In this document: positions 25,579-34,515 of the stretch, in pieces
How positions within the stretch are numbered: the stretch's first letter is position 1
Layout of the letters: each line of letters opens with the position of its first letter
Source: Mediterranea massiliensis
GTDB lineage: Bacteria > Bacteroidota > Bacteroidia > Bacteroidales > Bacteroidaceae
Assembly: GCA_015060685.1 (NCBI GenBank)
Contig: SUXZ01000003.1
Location: forward strand, 62,001 to 126,000
Length of the DNA stretch: 64,000 nt
Reading direction: 5' to 3'
Translations under genes and position numbers: made by a program
Notes under the pieces: model-generated
The model's input: the letters and a program-made list of their open reading frames with translations, nothing else
Database searches by the model: none
What the model was told of the DNA's origin: nothing

Positions 25579-27126
25579 CTACACGCCCTTTTCCGCCCAA
25601 TCTTCGCGGTCAAGACTTCGATAGCCAATGGCCTCGGCCAAATGTTCCGAGCGCACATCTGCACATCCTTCCAAATCGGCTATGGTACGAGAAACCTTCA
25701 GAATGCGGTCGTAGGCACGGGCAGAAAGATTCAATCGATTCATGGCTGCCTTCAATAAAGCAAGTCCTTTATCATCCGGACGGGCATATTGCGCCAACAA
25801 GCGACTATTCATCTGAGCATTGCAATAAATGCCTGACACATCACGATAGCGGGCTTCTTGAATCTGACGGGCGGCTATTACACGTTGGCGGATTTGATTG
25901 CTCGATTCAGCCTCTTGAGCATCAGACATTTTCTCGAAAGGAACAGGAATAACCTCTATCTGAAGGTCAATGCGATCCATTAACGGCCCACTAATTCTAT
26001 TCAAGTACTTTTGTACTTGTCCCGGTGAACATACACATGCTTTTGTAGGATGATTATAATAACCGCACGGACAAGGATTCATCGAAGCAACAAGCATGAA
26101 ACTTGCCGGATACTCCACGTTGCACTTCACACGTGAAATGGAGATTCTTCTGTCCTCAAGCGGTTGGCGCAAAACTTCCAACACATTTCTTTGATATTCA
26201 GGAAATTCGTCTAGGAAAAGCACCCCATTATGTGCCAAACTAATCTCTCCTGGCTGAGGATATGAGCCACCACCAGTCATTGCAACCGAAGAAATCGTAT
26301 GATGGGGTGAGCGGAAAGGACGTGTAGAAATCAAGCCGCCCTCCTTACTCAGTTTACCGGCTACCGAGTGAATTTTGGTTGTTTCCAAACTCTCGCCCAA
26401 CGAAAGTGGAGGCAAGATAGAGGGTATCCGTTTGGCCAACATGGATTTTCCACTTCCGGGCGCACCGATAAGAATGATGTTATGACCGCCAGCAGCAGCA
26501 ATTTCCAAGGCCCTCTTCACATTCTCTTGACCCTTGACTTCAGAAAAATCGAAATCGAATGTTGTCTGTCGTGAATAAAACTCTTCTCTGGTATTAACAA
26601 TCACAGGATCAAGTATCTTTTCTCCGTTAAAGAATTGAACGACATCTTTTATGTTTTCTACTCCGAAAACCTCTAAGTTGTTTACAACAGCGGCTTCGCG
26701 TGCATTTTGCTGAGGAACAATCATTCCCTTAAAGCCCAATTCACGCGCCAAAATAGCTATGGGCAAAGCACCTTTGATAGGCTGAAGGCCTCCATCAAGG
26801 CTCAATTCGCCCATGATAAGATAGTCAGGCAACAAATCCGGCTTAATCATCTCTTTGGAAGCAAGCATACCTATGGCCAAAGGAAGATCGTATGCCGAAC
26901 CTTCCTTTCGTATATCTGCCGGAGCCATGTTTATGGTTATGCTTGATGTTGGCAATTTGTAGTTATTTACTTGCAGAGCCGAGCGTATGCGCTGATAACT
27001 CTCCTTCACGGCCGAATCAGGTAAGCCCACCAAATTGAACAGGCAACCACGCGAACTATTAACCTCGATGGTTATTAAGGTTGCATCTATTCCTTGTACG
27101 GCAGCTCCAAATACTTTTACCAACAT
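25579..27126 (-). CDS. YifB/ComM-family Mg-chelatase-like AAA+ ATPase
   Basis: The 515-aa protein has an N-terminal Lon-S5-like domain (L-V-K-V-F-G-A-A-V-Q-G-I-D-A, then G-L-P-D-S-A-V-K-E-S). The AAA+ core has Walker A G-A-P-G-S-G-K-S near 220, Walker B V-L-F-L-D-E-F-P-E near 303, and the family-specific N-P-C-P-C-G-Y-Y cysteine motif near 350. ComM homologues are hexameric helicases that promote branch migration during natural transformation in other bacteria. The role in Bacteroides is not established. It is 20 bp downstream of the TlpA-like gene. Confidence 0.92.
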   Translation of the reverse strand: MLVKVFGAAVQGIDATLITIEVNSSRGCLFNLVGLPDSAVKESYQRIRSALQVNNYKLPTSSITINMAPADIRKEGSAYDLPLAIGMLASKEMIKPDLLPDYLIMGELSLDGGLQPIKGALPIAILARELGFKGMIVPQQNAREAAVVNNLEVFGVENIKDVVQFFNGEKILDPVIVNTREEFYSRQTTFDFDFSEVKGQENVKRALEIAAAGGHNIILIGAPGSGKSMLAKRIPSILPPLSLGESLETTKIHSVAGKLSKEGGLISTRPFRSPHHTISSVAMTGGGSYPQPGEISLAHNGVLFLDEFPEYQRNVLEVLRQPLEDRRISISRVKCNVEYPASFMLVASMNPCPCGYYNHPTKACVCSPGQVQKYLNRISGPLMDRIDLQIEVIPVPFEKMSDAQEAESSNQIRQRVIAARQIQEARYRDVSGIYCNAQMNSRLLAQYARPDDKGLALLKAAMNRLNLSARAYDRILKVSRTIADLEGCADVRSEHLAEAIGYRSLDREDWAEKGV

Positions 27127-27146
27127 GTTTTCAAGCAGTTATTAGA

Positions 27147-28193
27147 TTATTTACGTTTTTTCTTGCGTGCAGTTTCCTTACTATCCACCTCTTTTAAGTA
27201 GGTTTCAAGTTCTGCCTCTGTGATGTTTATCTTTTCTACACGTCCAGCAGTATTCAACAGAATGTTGGTCGGCAACTGGTTAATGCCATACTGCTTGACA
27301 ATTTCACTTTGCCATGATTTCACTTCAATACCTTGATTCCAAGATAATGTATCGTTGCTGACCATTTGTTTCCATTGCGCTATATCCACATCCAACGAAA
27401 TACCTAACATGGCAAAGTCCTTTCGCTTTTTATATTTCTTGTAGATACGTTTCAGCACTTGGTTTTCTTGACAACTGGCTTCATCCCACGATGCCCAGAA
27501 GTTTATCAACAAGTATTGCTTATTATATTTTGTACGGGTAATCGTATTCCCTTCTGCATCCTCAACCCGGAAATAGGGAGCCAACTTGCCTTCTTCCATC
27601 AAAGCATCCTCGCCAAGTTGTTCGTTCAACTCAATGATGTATGGTCTATCTTTCAATTCACCCGACATGCTATCAATCAGTTTCTGGATACGCTTGACAT
27701 TAGGATCGGATGCCTGAACAAAGTATTTATCTAGCAGATAGATGCTGACAAGCGAAAAGGGATGTGTTGAGATAAACTGCGCTACGCTATCCTGAATCTG
27801 CCTTGCTGATTTAGGATGGCCATTTGCAAGTGTTTGATTGAAATCTTGCAATTCGTTATTCAAAGGATTACCGGAAACGGCAAGCGAATCCGGGAATTTG
27901 CCAGTTATTGATAGCTTGTCACCCTTTCCTACGAAGAGTGGCAACAACTCACCACCAGGCAATTGCAATTGCATGGCTACCAAAGTATCTATAGGCAATT
28001 CTATAGAAAGCTTACCATCTACGAATAGCAACGTATCTACTCGATCGTAGTATTTATCTGTACCAAATAGATACAATGTATCGTTCATAATGCCCTTTAT
28101 GTCGGCCTGAAGGGTTGTGGTGATGGTTTTCTCACGCCCGCAAGAAGCGAAAATGAGTAAAAGCAACAGATATAACGGCAAATGTTTTTTCAT
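27147..28193 (-). CDS. DUF4369 / TlpA-like lipoprotein lacking the CxxC motif
   Basis: The 348-aa lipoprotein (signal M-K-K-H-L-P...F-A-S-C) has an N-terminal DUF4369 domain (about 25-110) and a C-terminal thioredoxin fold (about 205-335). The redox site that is normally W-C-x-x-C reads W-D-E-A-S-C here, with one Cys shifted by one position, so disulfide exchange is unlikely. The cis-Pro segment Q-L-P-T-N-I-L-L is retained. It may act as a binding or chaperone protein rather than an oxidoreductase. A minus-strand CAAAAGTA (28196-28203) lies so close to the ATG that, if it is the promoter, the mRNA would be nearly leaderless. Confidence 0.8.
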   Translation of the reverse strand: MKKHLPLYLLLLLIFASCGREKTITTTLQADIKGIMNDTLYLFGTDKYYDRVDTLLFVDGKLSIELPIDTLVAMQLQLPGGELLPLFVGKGDKLSITGKFPDSLAVSGNPLNNELQDFNQTLANGHPKSARQIQDSVAQFISTHPFSLVSIYLLDKYFVQASDPNVKRIQKLIDSMSGELKDRPYIIELNEQLGEDALMEEGKLAPYFRVEDAEGNTITRTKYNKQYLLINFWASWDEASCQENQVLKRIYKKYKKRKDFAMLGISLDVDIAQWKQMVSNDTLSWNQGIEVKSWQSEIVKQYGINQLPTNILLNTAGRVEKINITEAELETYLKEVDSKETARKKKRK

Positions 28194-28255
28194 TGCAAAA
28201 GTATGATTTAGAATATCAGTTGCGAAAATAGTTCTTTTTTATGTGAATAGAAAAG

Positions 28256-28290
28256 AAAAGACCCGACAATTTTACATGTCGGGCCTTTTC
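28256..28290. terminator. Terminator downstream of the TPR lipoprotein gene
   Basis: Stem CCCGACA (28262-28268) / TGTCGGG (28277-28283), extended by AAAAG/CTTTT, U-rich in the minus transcript and usable in both directions. Confidence 0.85.
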
Positions 28291-28308
28291 TTATGTTTTA
28301 ATTAGGAA

Positions 28309-30000
28309 TTACTTGATGATTGACAAGAAATCTGCGTTAGTGAAATACTTAGCAAATTCCAAATCGGTAGCCGCCTTCTTAGCCAAAGAAGAATCCTTAG
28401 CAACAGCATCCTTCAAGTTGCTGATAACCATTGATGCATTGTTTGTCTTAGCACCAATTACAGCGTTCAAATAGCTTGTGTATCCGTCAGGATTTGCAAC
28501 TGCAGCCAAAGTAGCTTTAGCCTTGTTGTAATCCTTAGACAGGATTTGTGCCAAAGCTGCACTATTTGTCTTGGCATCGCCAAATGCGTTAACAGCCTTT
28601 TCGTATTGACCTTGAGCAACGTAAAGGTTACCCAATGCTTCGTTCAATTCTGGATTACCAGCAGCCTTAGCAAGGTAAGATTCAGCTTCAGCGGCTTTGC
28701 CCTTTGCCAACTCTACAAGACCGAGGTTCATGTTTGCTTCAGGATTTTCCTTAACAGAGAGAGCCTTCTTCAACAAGTTTTCAGCCTTGTCCATATCGCC
28801 TGCCTCGTAGGCCAACTTACCAAGGTTGTTGAATGCACGATAGTCGTTAGGGAAAAGTTGAGTAGCCTTAGTATAGATTGCTTCCTTCTTAGCAGCATCC
28901 TTAGCCAAAGTTGCAGCATAAAGCAACTCTTCAAGGCTAAGTTCCTTAGCGTTTGTATCAGCGAGGTTAGCAATTTCTTCGTCAGACTTGCCGATGATTT
29001 CGTAGTTCAAAGTCAAACGAGAACGACGCAATTGAGGAAGAATCTCGTCAGCCAATGCGCTATATACAGAAGAGATGTTCTTGATTTCTTGCTCGCGTTG
29101 TTCTGGTTCTTTGTACATAGAAAGTACGCGGAGGATGAGTTCCTTGTCTTGGATGTTTGACTTAGAAACCAATTCTTGGAAACCTTCCCAGTCTTCAGCA
29201 GTATACTTAGTATCTACGTTAGCTTCCATCTTATCTTTCTTCAAGTTGCGGTTAACAACCTTTGCTGTAGCATCTTGACGCTTTTCTGCCAAACCTTGGT
29301 TCAAATCGAGTGAACCATCAGGAGAAGCGTAAGCAGAGATTTCGATGTTAGTGATTTGCTTGTTAGCAGCTTCGCCAATAGCCTTAACCTCTTCTTGGAA
29401 AGCCTTTGCTGTCTTCAACTCGCTTGAACGAACGTTAGCTTGTTGAATCAAGAACATGATGTTAGCATCGTGCTTTTCCTTGATAATGCGTTGGAAAGCA
29501 TCTTCACTCAATGCTACATTAGCAGAGCCAACGGTTTGAGAAATAATTTCAGAAGTAGAAATCACACCGTCTGCTACCTTTACAGCAGGGATTGCAACTT
29601 CCTTGTCACCGATTTTTGCAGTAAATTCCAAATAGAGTTCCGACTTTGCCATTTCAGGTACATAGTCGAAAACTGTCTTCATGGTGTAGTTACCACCTGC
29701 TTTGTAAGCGATAGTCTGGTCGTTACCTTCAACCTTTTCACCTTGGAAAACTGCTGATTGACCAACTGCTTGACCACCTTCCCATTTCAATACTGGAGTA
29801 ACCTCTACTACAGCTTTCTTGTTGAAATACTTTTCTGGGAATTTACCATCGATAGTAGCAGGCACTTTACCGCCTACAGCTTCCAATACTTGAGGAGTTA
29901 CAGTGAAATAATCAGCTGACAACTCGTCCAACTTGCTGCTACAAGAAGAAAGGATAGCAACAAAAGCCACTAATAAGGGCAAATACAACTTCTTTGTCAT
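28309..30000 (-). CDS. TPR-containing lipoprotein with an OmpA-like region
   Basis: The 563-aa lipoprotein has signal M-T-K-K-L-Y-L...I-L-S-S-C. Residues 25-170 are beta-rich. Residues about 215-340 resemble an OmpA-like peptidoglycan-binding fold (I-E-I-S-A-Y-A-S-P-D-G-S near 222, then N-Q-G-L-A-E-K-R-Q-D-A), carrying a charged insertion. Residues about 355-540 are TPR-type helices (Y-R-A-F-N-N-L-G-K-L-A-Y-E-A-G-D-M-D-K-A). The codon choice is uniform and Lys/Ala-rich, suggesting high expression. It probably links the outer membrane to peptidoglycan or scaffolds an envelope complex. I know of no precise function. It has its own promoter and terminator. Confidence 0.75.
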   Translation of the reverse strand: MTKKLYLPLLVAFVAILSSCSSKLDELSADYFTVTPQVLEAVGGKVPATIDGKFPEKYFNKKAVVEVTPVLKWEGGQAVGQSAVFQGEKVEGNDQTIAYKAGGNYTMKTVFDYVPEMAKSELYLEFTAKIGDKEVAIPAVKVADGVISTSEIISQTVGSANVALSEDAFQRIIKEKHDANIMFLIQQANVRSSELKTAKAFQEEVKAIGEAANKQITNIEISAYASPDGSLDLNQGLAEKRQDATAKVVNRNLKKDKMEANVDTKYTAEDWEGFQELVSKSNIQDKELILRVLSMYKEPEQREQEIKNISSVYSALADEILPQLRRSRLTLNYEIIGKSDEEIANLADTNAKELSLEELLYAATLAKDAAKKEAIYTKATQLFPNDYRAFNNLGKLAYEAGDMDKAENLLKKALSVKENPEANMNLGLVELAKGKAAEAESYLAKAAGNPELNEALGNLYVAQGQYEKAVNAFGDAKTNSAALAQILSKDYNKAKATLAAVANPDGYTSYLNAVIGAKTNNASMVISNLKDAVAKDSSLAKKAATDLEFAKYFTNADFLSIIK

Positions 30001-30079
30001 TTTGATATAAATTAAAAATGTAATAAAAAATATGCAAAAAAAATGCTTAAAGCCGATTCTCGAAACGGCCTATTCGGTA

Positions 30080-30087
30080 CAAAGGTA
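30080..30087 (-). promoter_or_regulatory. Promoter -7 element of the TPR lipoprotein gene
   Basis: Minus-strand TACCTTTG, 80 bp before the start codon. The leader of about 70 nt is AT-rich with no clear structure. Confidence 0.5.
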
Positions 30088-30135
30088 GGAAAAAAAACTA
30101 AAAATCGTCTATTAAAAGCCCACATTTATTATAAT

Positions 30136-31077
30136 TTAATTAAAATGCTCCTTTCTATATTTAATGTTTCGCGGATGATGCTCTACGATTTCACTTCTCA
30201 ACATACTACGGTCGATGTGCATATATATTTCCGTAGCGGCAATGCTTTCATGACCTAACATACATTGTATGGCTCGAAGATTGGCGCCACCCTCCAGAAG
30301 ATGTGTAGCAAACGAGTGACGGAAGGTGTGCGGACTGATATTCTTCTGAATGCCAACCTTTTCTGCCAATTCTTTGATAAGATGGAATATCATTATCCGC
30401 CCTATTCCATTTCCCCAGCGGGCAAGGAAGACATAATCTTCGAATCCAGGTTTGATGCGCCACCTGCTACGTTGAGCGAACCAATTGTTCAAATCTTTGA
30501 TAGCCTTTGGCGATATCGGCACAAGCCGTTGCTTGCGACCCTTTCCCTCTACCTTTATGAAGCCTTCTTTCAGAAAAAGATTTGATATGCGTAATTCACA
30601 TAGTTCGGAAACACGCAAGCCACAACTATATAGTGTTTCAAGGATGGCCCGATTACGATGTCCTTCCGGTTTCGACAAATCGATGGCATCAATCATAGCA
30701 TCAATCTCCTCGATGGTAAGCACACTTGGCAGGTATTTACCGATTTTGGGTCCTTCGAGCAGTTCGCTGGGATCGACCTCCTGTACATCGGTAATGGCTA
30801 AAAAGTGATAAAACGACTTGATGCCCGAGATGATTCGCGCTTGCGAACGAGCATGAATACCCACATCGTGCAGGCTGGCGGCAAAGTGCTGTAAATCATC
30901 AAGCGTAGCATCGAGCAAGCCAATCCCATCCAGTTTCAAGAAGTTAATCAGCTTCTGCAAATCGCTACGATAGGCATCTATCGTGTTTTTAGAAAGCGAC
31001 TTTTCCAACTTCAGGAAATGCTCATATTCCTCGATAAGTGCTTCTTGTTGATCGTTATTTGAGAAATTCGTTCCCAT
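30136..31077 (-). CDS. xerD: Site-specific tyrosine recombinase XerD
   Basis: The 313-aa protein has an N-terminal SAM-like core-binding domain (Y-E-H-F-L-K-L-E-K-S-L-S-K-N-T near 18-33). The catalytic domain has the R-H-R-H-Y set: Arg in S-C-G-L-R-V-S-E-L, H-T-F-R-H-S-F-A-T-H-L-L, L-G-H-E-S, and Tyr in A-A-T-E-I-Y-M-H-I. It resolves chromosome dimers at dif together with XerC. The divergent partner aroQ and the absence of any element ends argue for the housekeeping XerD and not a mobile-element integrase. Confidence 0.92.
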   Translation of the reverse strand: MGTNFSNNDQQEALIEEYEHFLKLEKSLSKNTIDAYRSDLQKLINFLKLDGIGLLDATLDDLQHFAASLHDVGIHARSQARIISGIKSFYHFLAITDVQEVDPSELLEGPKIGKYLPSVLTIEEIDAMIDAIDLSKPEGHRNRAILETLYSCGLRVSELCELRISNLFLKEGFIKVEGKGRKQRLVPISPKAIKDLNNWFAQRSRWRIKPGFEDYVFLARWGNGIGRIMIFHLIKELAEKVGIQKNISPHTFRHSFATHLLEGGANLRAIQCMLGHESIAATEIYMHIDRSMLRSEIVEHHPRNIKYRKEHFN

Positions 31078-31092
31078 TTCAAATCTTTTTGC

Positions 31093-31100
31093 TACTTTTG
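31093..31100 (+). promoter_or_regulatory. aroQ promoter -7 element
   Basis: TACTTTTG, 37 bp before the aroQ ATG. It lies back to back with the xerD -7 element. Confidence 0.55.
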
Positions 31101-31111
31101 TATTCGATTTA

Positions 31112-31119
31112 CAAAGGTA
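31112..31119 (-). promoter_or_regulatory. xerD promoter -7 element
   Basis: Minus-strand TACCTTTG only 12 bp from the aroQ -7 element, so the two divergent promoters overlap physically. Confidence 0.55.
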
Positions 31120-31136
31120 ATCAAAAAACTACAGAT

Positions 31137-31550
31137 ATGAAAATTCAAATCATCAACGGGCCTAACATCAACATGCTGGGCAAACGCGAGCCGGGTATTT
31201 ATGGCAACACCTCGTTCGAGGATTATTTAGTCGAATTGCGCAAACGCTATCCGCAAATAGCATTGGAGTACTTCCAATCCAATTGCGAAGGCGCATTGAT
31301 TGACAAGATTCAAGAGGTTGGTTTCGAGGCCGATGGCATCATACTGAATGCCGGTGCCTACACACATACCTCCATTGCTTTGCAAGATGCCATACGTTCC
31401 ATCAAATCGCCTGTGATTGAAGTACACATCTCCAATGTACATGCCCGCGAAGAGTTTCGCCACAAGTCGATGATTTCATGCGCTTGCAAGGGCGTGATAT
31501 TAGGATTCGGCCTCAACTCATACCGCCTGGCCATCGAAGCTTTGCTATAA
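31137..31550 (+). CDS. aroQ: Type II 3-dehydroquinate dehydratase
   Basis: The start is ATG 31137 (137 aa); the open frame upstream overlaps the promoter and xerD. Catalytic features are the N-G-P-N-I-N-M-L-G-K-R-E-P loop, Tyr in G-I-Y-G (about 23), N-A-G-A-Y-T-H-T-S near 75-83 and H-I-S-N-V-H-A-R-E near 98-106. It converts 3-dehydroquinate to 3-dehydroshikimate in the shikimate pathway. It is followed after 7 bp by the O-methyltransferase gene. Confidence 0.95.
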   Translation: MKIQIINGPNINMLGKREPGIYGNTSFEDYLVELRKRYPQIALEYFQSNCEGALIDKIQEVGFEADGIILNAGAYTHTSIALQDAIRSIKSPVIEVHISNVHAREEFRHKSMISCACKGVILGFGLNSYRLAIEALL

Positions 31551-31557
31551 TCGTAAT

Positions 31558-32187
31558 ATGACTATCGACGAATACATTCTTCAGCACATCGACCCCGAGG
31601 GCGACTACCTGAACGCCCTCTATCGCGACACGCATCTGCGCTTGCTTTATCCCCGTATGGCATCGGGACACTTGCAAGGGAGGATGCTAAAAATGTTTGT
31701 ACAAATGATTCGTCCGCAACAAGTACTCGAAATCGGCACTTATAGCGGCTACTCGGCCCTCTGTATGGCCGAAGGATTGCCCGAAAACGCCACCTTGCAC
31801 ACCATTGAGATAAACGACGAACAAGAAGACTTCACTCGTCCATGGCTCGAAAACTCCCCCTATGCAGACAAGATAAAATTTTACATCGGAGATGCCATGA
31901 AGCTCATCCCACAACTGAATCAGCAATTCGATTTGGTGTTTATGGATGCCGACAAGCGCAAGTACATCGATTACTACGAATTGGTACTTCCGCTATTGAA
32001 CAAAGGCGGATACATCATTGCCGACAACACCTTGTGGGACGGCCACGTATTGGAAGAACATCCGCATCCTAACGACCATCAAACCATCTGCATCAAAGCC
32101 TTCAACGACTTGATAGCCGCCGACACACGGGTAGAGAAGGTTATCCTCCCCCTTCGCGACGGTTTGACTCTGATTCGCAAAAAGTAA
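31558..32187 (+). CDS. Class I SAM-dependent O-methyltransferase (Methyltransf_3 / catechol-O-MT type)
   Basis: The 209-aa protein carries motif I V-L-E-I-G-T-Y-S-G-Y-S near residue 58, the acidic motif after strand 2 (H-T-I-E-I-N-D-E) and the metal-site motif F-M-D-A-D-K-R-K-Y with downstream A-D-N-T-L-W-D-G-H-V. These mark the caffeoyl-CoA/catechol O-methyltransferase-like family, which uses a divalent cation. The substrate is unknown. It sits between aroQ and metG and ends before intergenic array C. Confidence 0.88.
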   Translation: MTIDEYILQHIDPEGDYLNALYRDTHLRLLYPRMASGHLQGRMLKMFVQMIRPQQVLEIGTYSGYSALCMAEGLPENATLHTIEINDEQEDFTRPWLENSPYADKIKFYIGDAMKLIPQLNQQFDLVFMDADKRKYIDYYELVLPLLNKGGYIIADNTLWDGHVLEEHPHPNDHQTICIKAFNDLIAADTRVEKVILPLRDGLTLIRKK

Positions 32188-32231
32188 CTATTTGTATTAA
32201 CGGTTTACCATCTCACTTCCGCACTCTGTAA

Positions 32232-32351
32232 GCTAAATCATTTTCCCCTATCGAGAAAATAAATTTTTCCTTAACACTAAATCTTTTTTCCCTTAAGGCT
32301 AAATTTATCTACCCTACTGGGAAATTTTCGAGGGTATTTTAGGCTAAAAAC
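32232..32351. repeat. Intergenic array C: five AT-rich 22-bp units plus a partial sixth
   Basis: Units begin at 32232, 32254, 32276, 32298 and 32320 (the last is 23 bp), with a partial copy from 32343. CTAAA recurs at 32233, 32277, 32299 and 32344, and a C/T-rich CCCT block sits at a constant place in most units. The fifth unit reads as an inverted copy: its AGGGTATTTTAG complements a CTAAA...ACCCT arrangement like that of unit 4. It lies between the methyltransferase stop and the metG promoter and has no reading frame. Confidence 0.65.
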
Positions 32352-32395
32352 ACATTGTAAAGAGTTTTTTGGATGAAAAAAAATAAATAAATTTA

Positions 32396-32427
32396 TTTTG
32401 TTCTCCTCTCGGCTTGCACTATCTTTG
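32396..32427 (+). promoter_or_regulatory. metG promoter
   Basis: TTTTG (32396-32400), a 19-bp spacer, TATCTTTG (32420-32427), then the metG ATG 33 bp on. It may drive the glycosyltransferase cluster as well, because only 12 bp follow metG. Confidence 0.7.
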
Positions 32428-32460
32428 CACACATTATCAGCAAATAAACAAAAACAAGAT

Positions 32461-34503
32461 ATGGAAAAGAATTTTAAACGAACAACCGTAACATCGGCCT
32501 TGCCTTATGCTAATGGCCCTGTGCATATCGGACACTTGGCCGGCGTATATGTACCTGCCGACATCTATGTGCGCTATTTGAGATTGAAGAAAGAAGAAGT
32601 TTTGTTCATCGGCGGAAGCGACGAGCATGGTGTGCCCATCACCATCCGTGCCAAGAAAGAGGGCATCACTCCGCAAGATGTAGTAGATCGCTATCACAAC
32701 CTCATCAAGGACTCGTTCAAGGAGTTTGGCATCTCGTTCGACGTGTATAGCCGCACAACCTCGGATACTCACCGACAAGTGGCCAGCGACTTCTTCCGCA
32801 AGTTATACGATAAGGGCGAATTCATCGAAAAAACATCCATGCAATACTACGACGAGGAGGCCAAGCAATTCCTTGCCGACCGTTACATCACCGGCGAATG
32901 TCCTCATTGCCATGCCGAAGGTGCCTATGGCGACCAATGCGAAAAGTGCGGTACATCACTTTCACCAACCGATCTTATCAACCCCAAGAGTGCCATCAGC
33001 GGTAGCCAACCGGTGATGAAGGAAACCAAGCACTGGTATCTTCCACTCGACAAGCACGAGGCTTGGCAACGCGAATGGATTCTTGAAAATCATAAAGAGT
33101 GGCGCCCCAACGTGTATGGCCAATGCAAGAGCTGGCTCGATATGGGCTTGCAACCTCGTGCCGTGAGCCGCGACTTGGATTGGGGTATCCCCGTGCCCGT
33201 TGAAGGTGCCGAAGGCAAAGTGCTTTACGTATGGTTCGACGCACCCATCGGCTATATCAGCAACACCAAAGAGTTGCTTCCCGACACTTGGGAAACTTGG
33301 TGGAAAGACCCCGAAACACGCCTTGTACACTTTATCGGCAAGGACAACATCGTCTTCCATTGCATCGTTTTCCCCGCTATGTTGAAGGCCGAGGGCAGCT
33401 ACATCCTTCCCGACAACGTACCATCAAACGAATTCCTTAACCTCGAAGGCGACAAGATTTCTACTAGCCGCAACTGGGCCGTATGGTTGCACGAATATCT
33501 GGCAGATTTCCCAGGCAAGCAAGACGTATTGCGCTATGTGCTTACCGCCAACGCACCCGAAACAAAGGACAATGACTTCACTTGGCACGACTTCCAGGCA
33601 CGCAACAACAACGAGCTCGTAGCCGTTTATGGCAACTTCGTTAATCGTGCGTTGCAACTCACCAAGAAGTACTTTAACGGCATCGTACCTGCTTGCGGCG
33701 AACTGACCGACTACGACAAAGAAACCCTAAAGGAGTTTGCCGATGTGAAGCAAGAGGTAGAAAAGTTACTCGACGTATTCAAATTCCGCGATGCACAAAA
33801 AGAGGCCATGAACCTGGCCCGCATCGGTAACAAATACCTGGCCGATACCGAACCCTGGAAATTGGCAAAGACAGACATGGCACGTGTAGAAACCATCCTG
33901 CACATCGCCCTCCAACTTACCGCCAACCTCGCCATTGCCTTCGAACCATTCTTGCCTTTCAGTAGCGAAAAACTTCGTAAGATGCTGAACATGGAAAGCT
34001 TCGATTGGGCAAACCTTGGTCATACCGACCTACTTGAAGCCGGTCACCAATTGGGCGAACCAGCATTGCTCTTCGAAAAGATTGAAGATAGTGCCATCGA
34101 TGCACAAATGCAACGTTTGGAAGATATTAAGAAACTGAACGAGGCAGCCAACTATAAGGCCGAGCCCATCAAGCCAACCATCGCATTCGAAGATTTCGAA
34201 AAGCTCGACATCCGCGTAGGTACTGTGCTCGAGTGTGAAGTAGTGCCCAAGATGAAGAAACTCTTGAAGTTCAAGATTGCCGACGGATTGGAAAACCGCA
34301 CCATCGTTAGCGGCATAGCACAACACTATCAACCCGAAGAGTTGCTGGGCAAGCAAGTGCTGTTCATTGCCAACTTGGCACCACGCCAATTCAAAAACGG
34401 CTTGGTGAGCGAAGGCATGATTCTCAGTGCCGAGAACTACGATGGCTCATTGGCCGTAACTTCATTGCTCAAGGAAGTTAAGCCAGGTAGCAAAGTGTGC
34501 TAA
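32461..34503 (+). CDS. metG: Methionyl-tRNA synthetase
   Basis: The start is ATG 32461 (680 aa), just after the promoter. The class I motif is P-V-H-I-G-H-L-A-G (residues about 19-27) and the KMSKS-equivalent is G-D-K-I-S-T-S-R-N near 340. A four-Cys zinc knuckle (C-P-H-C...C-E-K-C, about 145-164) lies in the connective peptide. Residues about 575-680 are the EMAP/Trbp111-like tRNA-binding domain ([11 protein letters not shown]), typical of long MetG forms. It charges initiator and elongator tRNA-Met. Confidence 0.97.
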   Translation: MEKNFKRTTVTSALPYANGPVHIGHLAGVYVPADIYVRYLRLKKEEVLFIGGSDEHGVPITIRAKKEGITPQDVVDRYHNLIKDSFKEFGISFDVYSRTTSDTHRQVASDFFRKLYDKGEFIEKTSMQYYDEEAKQFLADRYITGECPHCHAEGAYGDQCEKCGTSLSPTDLINPKSAISGSQPVMKETKHWYLPLDKHEAWQREWILENHKEWRPNVYGQCKSWLDMGLQPRAVSRDLDWGIPVPVEGAEGKVLYVWFDAPIGYISNTKELLPDTWETWWKDPETRLVHFIGKDNIVFHCIVFPAMLKAEGSYILPDNVPSNEFLNLEGDKISTSRNWAVWLHEYLADFPGKQDVLRYVLTANAPETKDNDFTWHDFQARNNNELVAVYGNFVNRALQLTKKYFNGIVPACGELTDYDKETLKEFADVKQEVEKLLDVFKFRDAQKEAMNLARIGNKYLADTEPWKLAKTDMARVETILHIALQLTANLAIAFEPFLPFSSEKLRKMLNMESFDWANLGHTDLLEAGHQLGEPALLFEKIEDSAIDAQMQRLEDIKKLNEAANYKAEPIKPTIAFEDFEKLDIRVGTVLECEVVPKMKKLLKFKIADGLENRTIVSGIAQHYQPEELLGKQVLFIANLAPRQFKNGLVSEGMILSAENYDGSLAVTSLLKEVKPGSKVC

Positions 34504-34515
34504 ATCCATTGGCGT

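Noticed and set aside
30136..31077. Tyrosine recombinase as integrase of a mobile element
   Set aside because: Length, motifs and divergent aroQ fit housekeeping XerD. No att-like direct repeats, excisionase or conjugation genes surround it.
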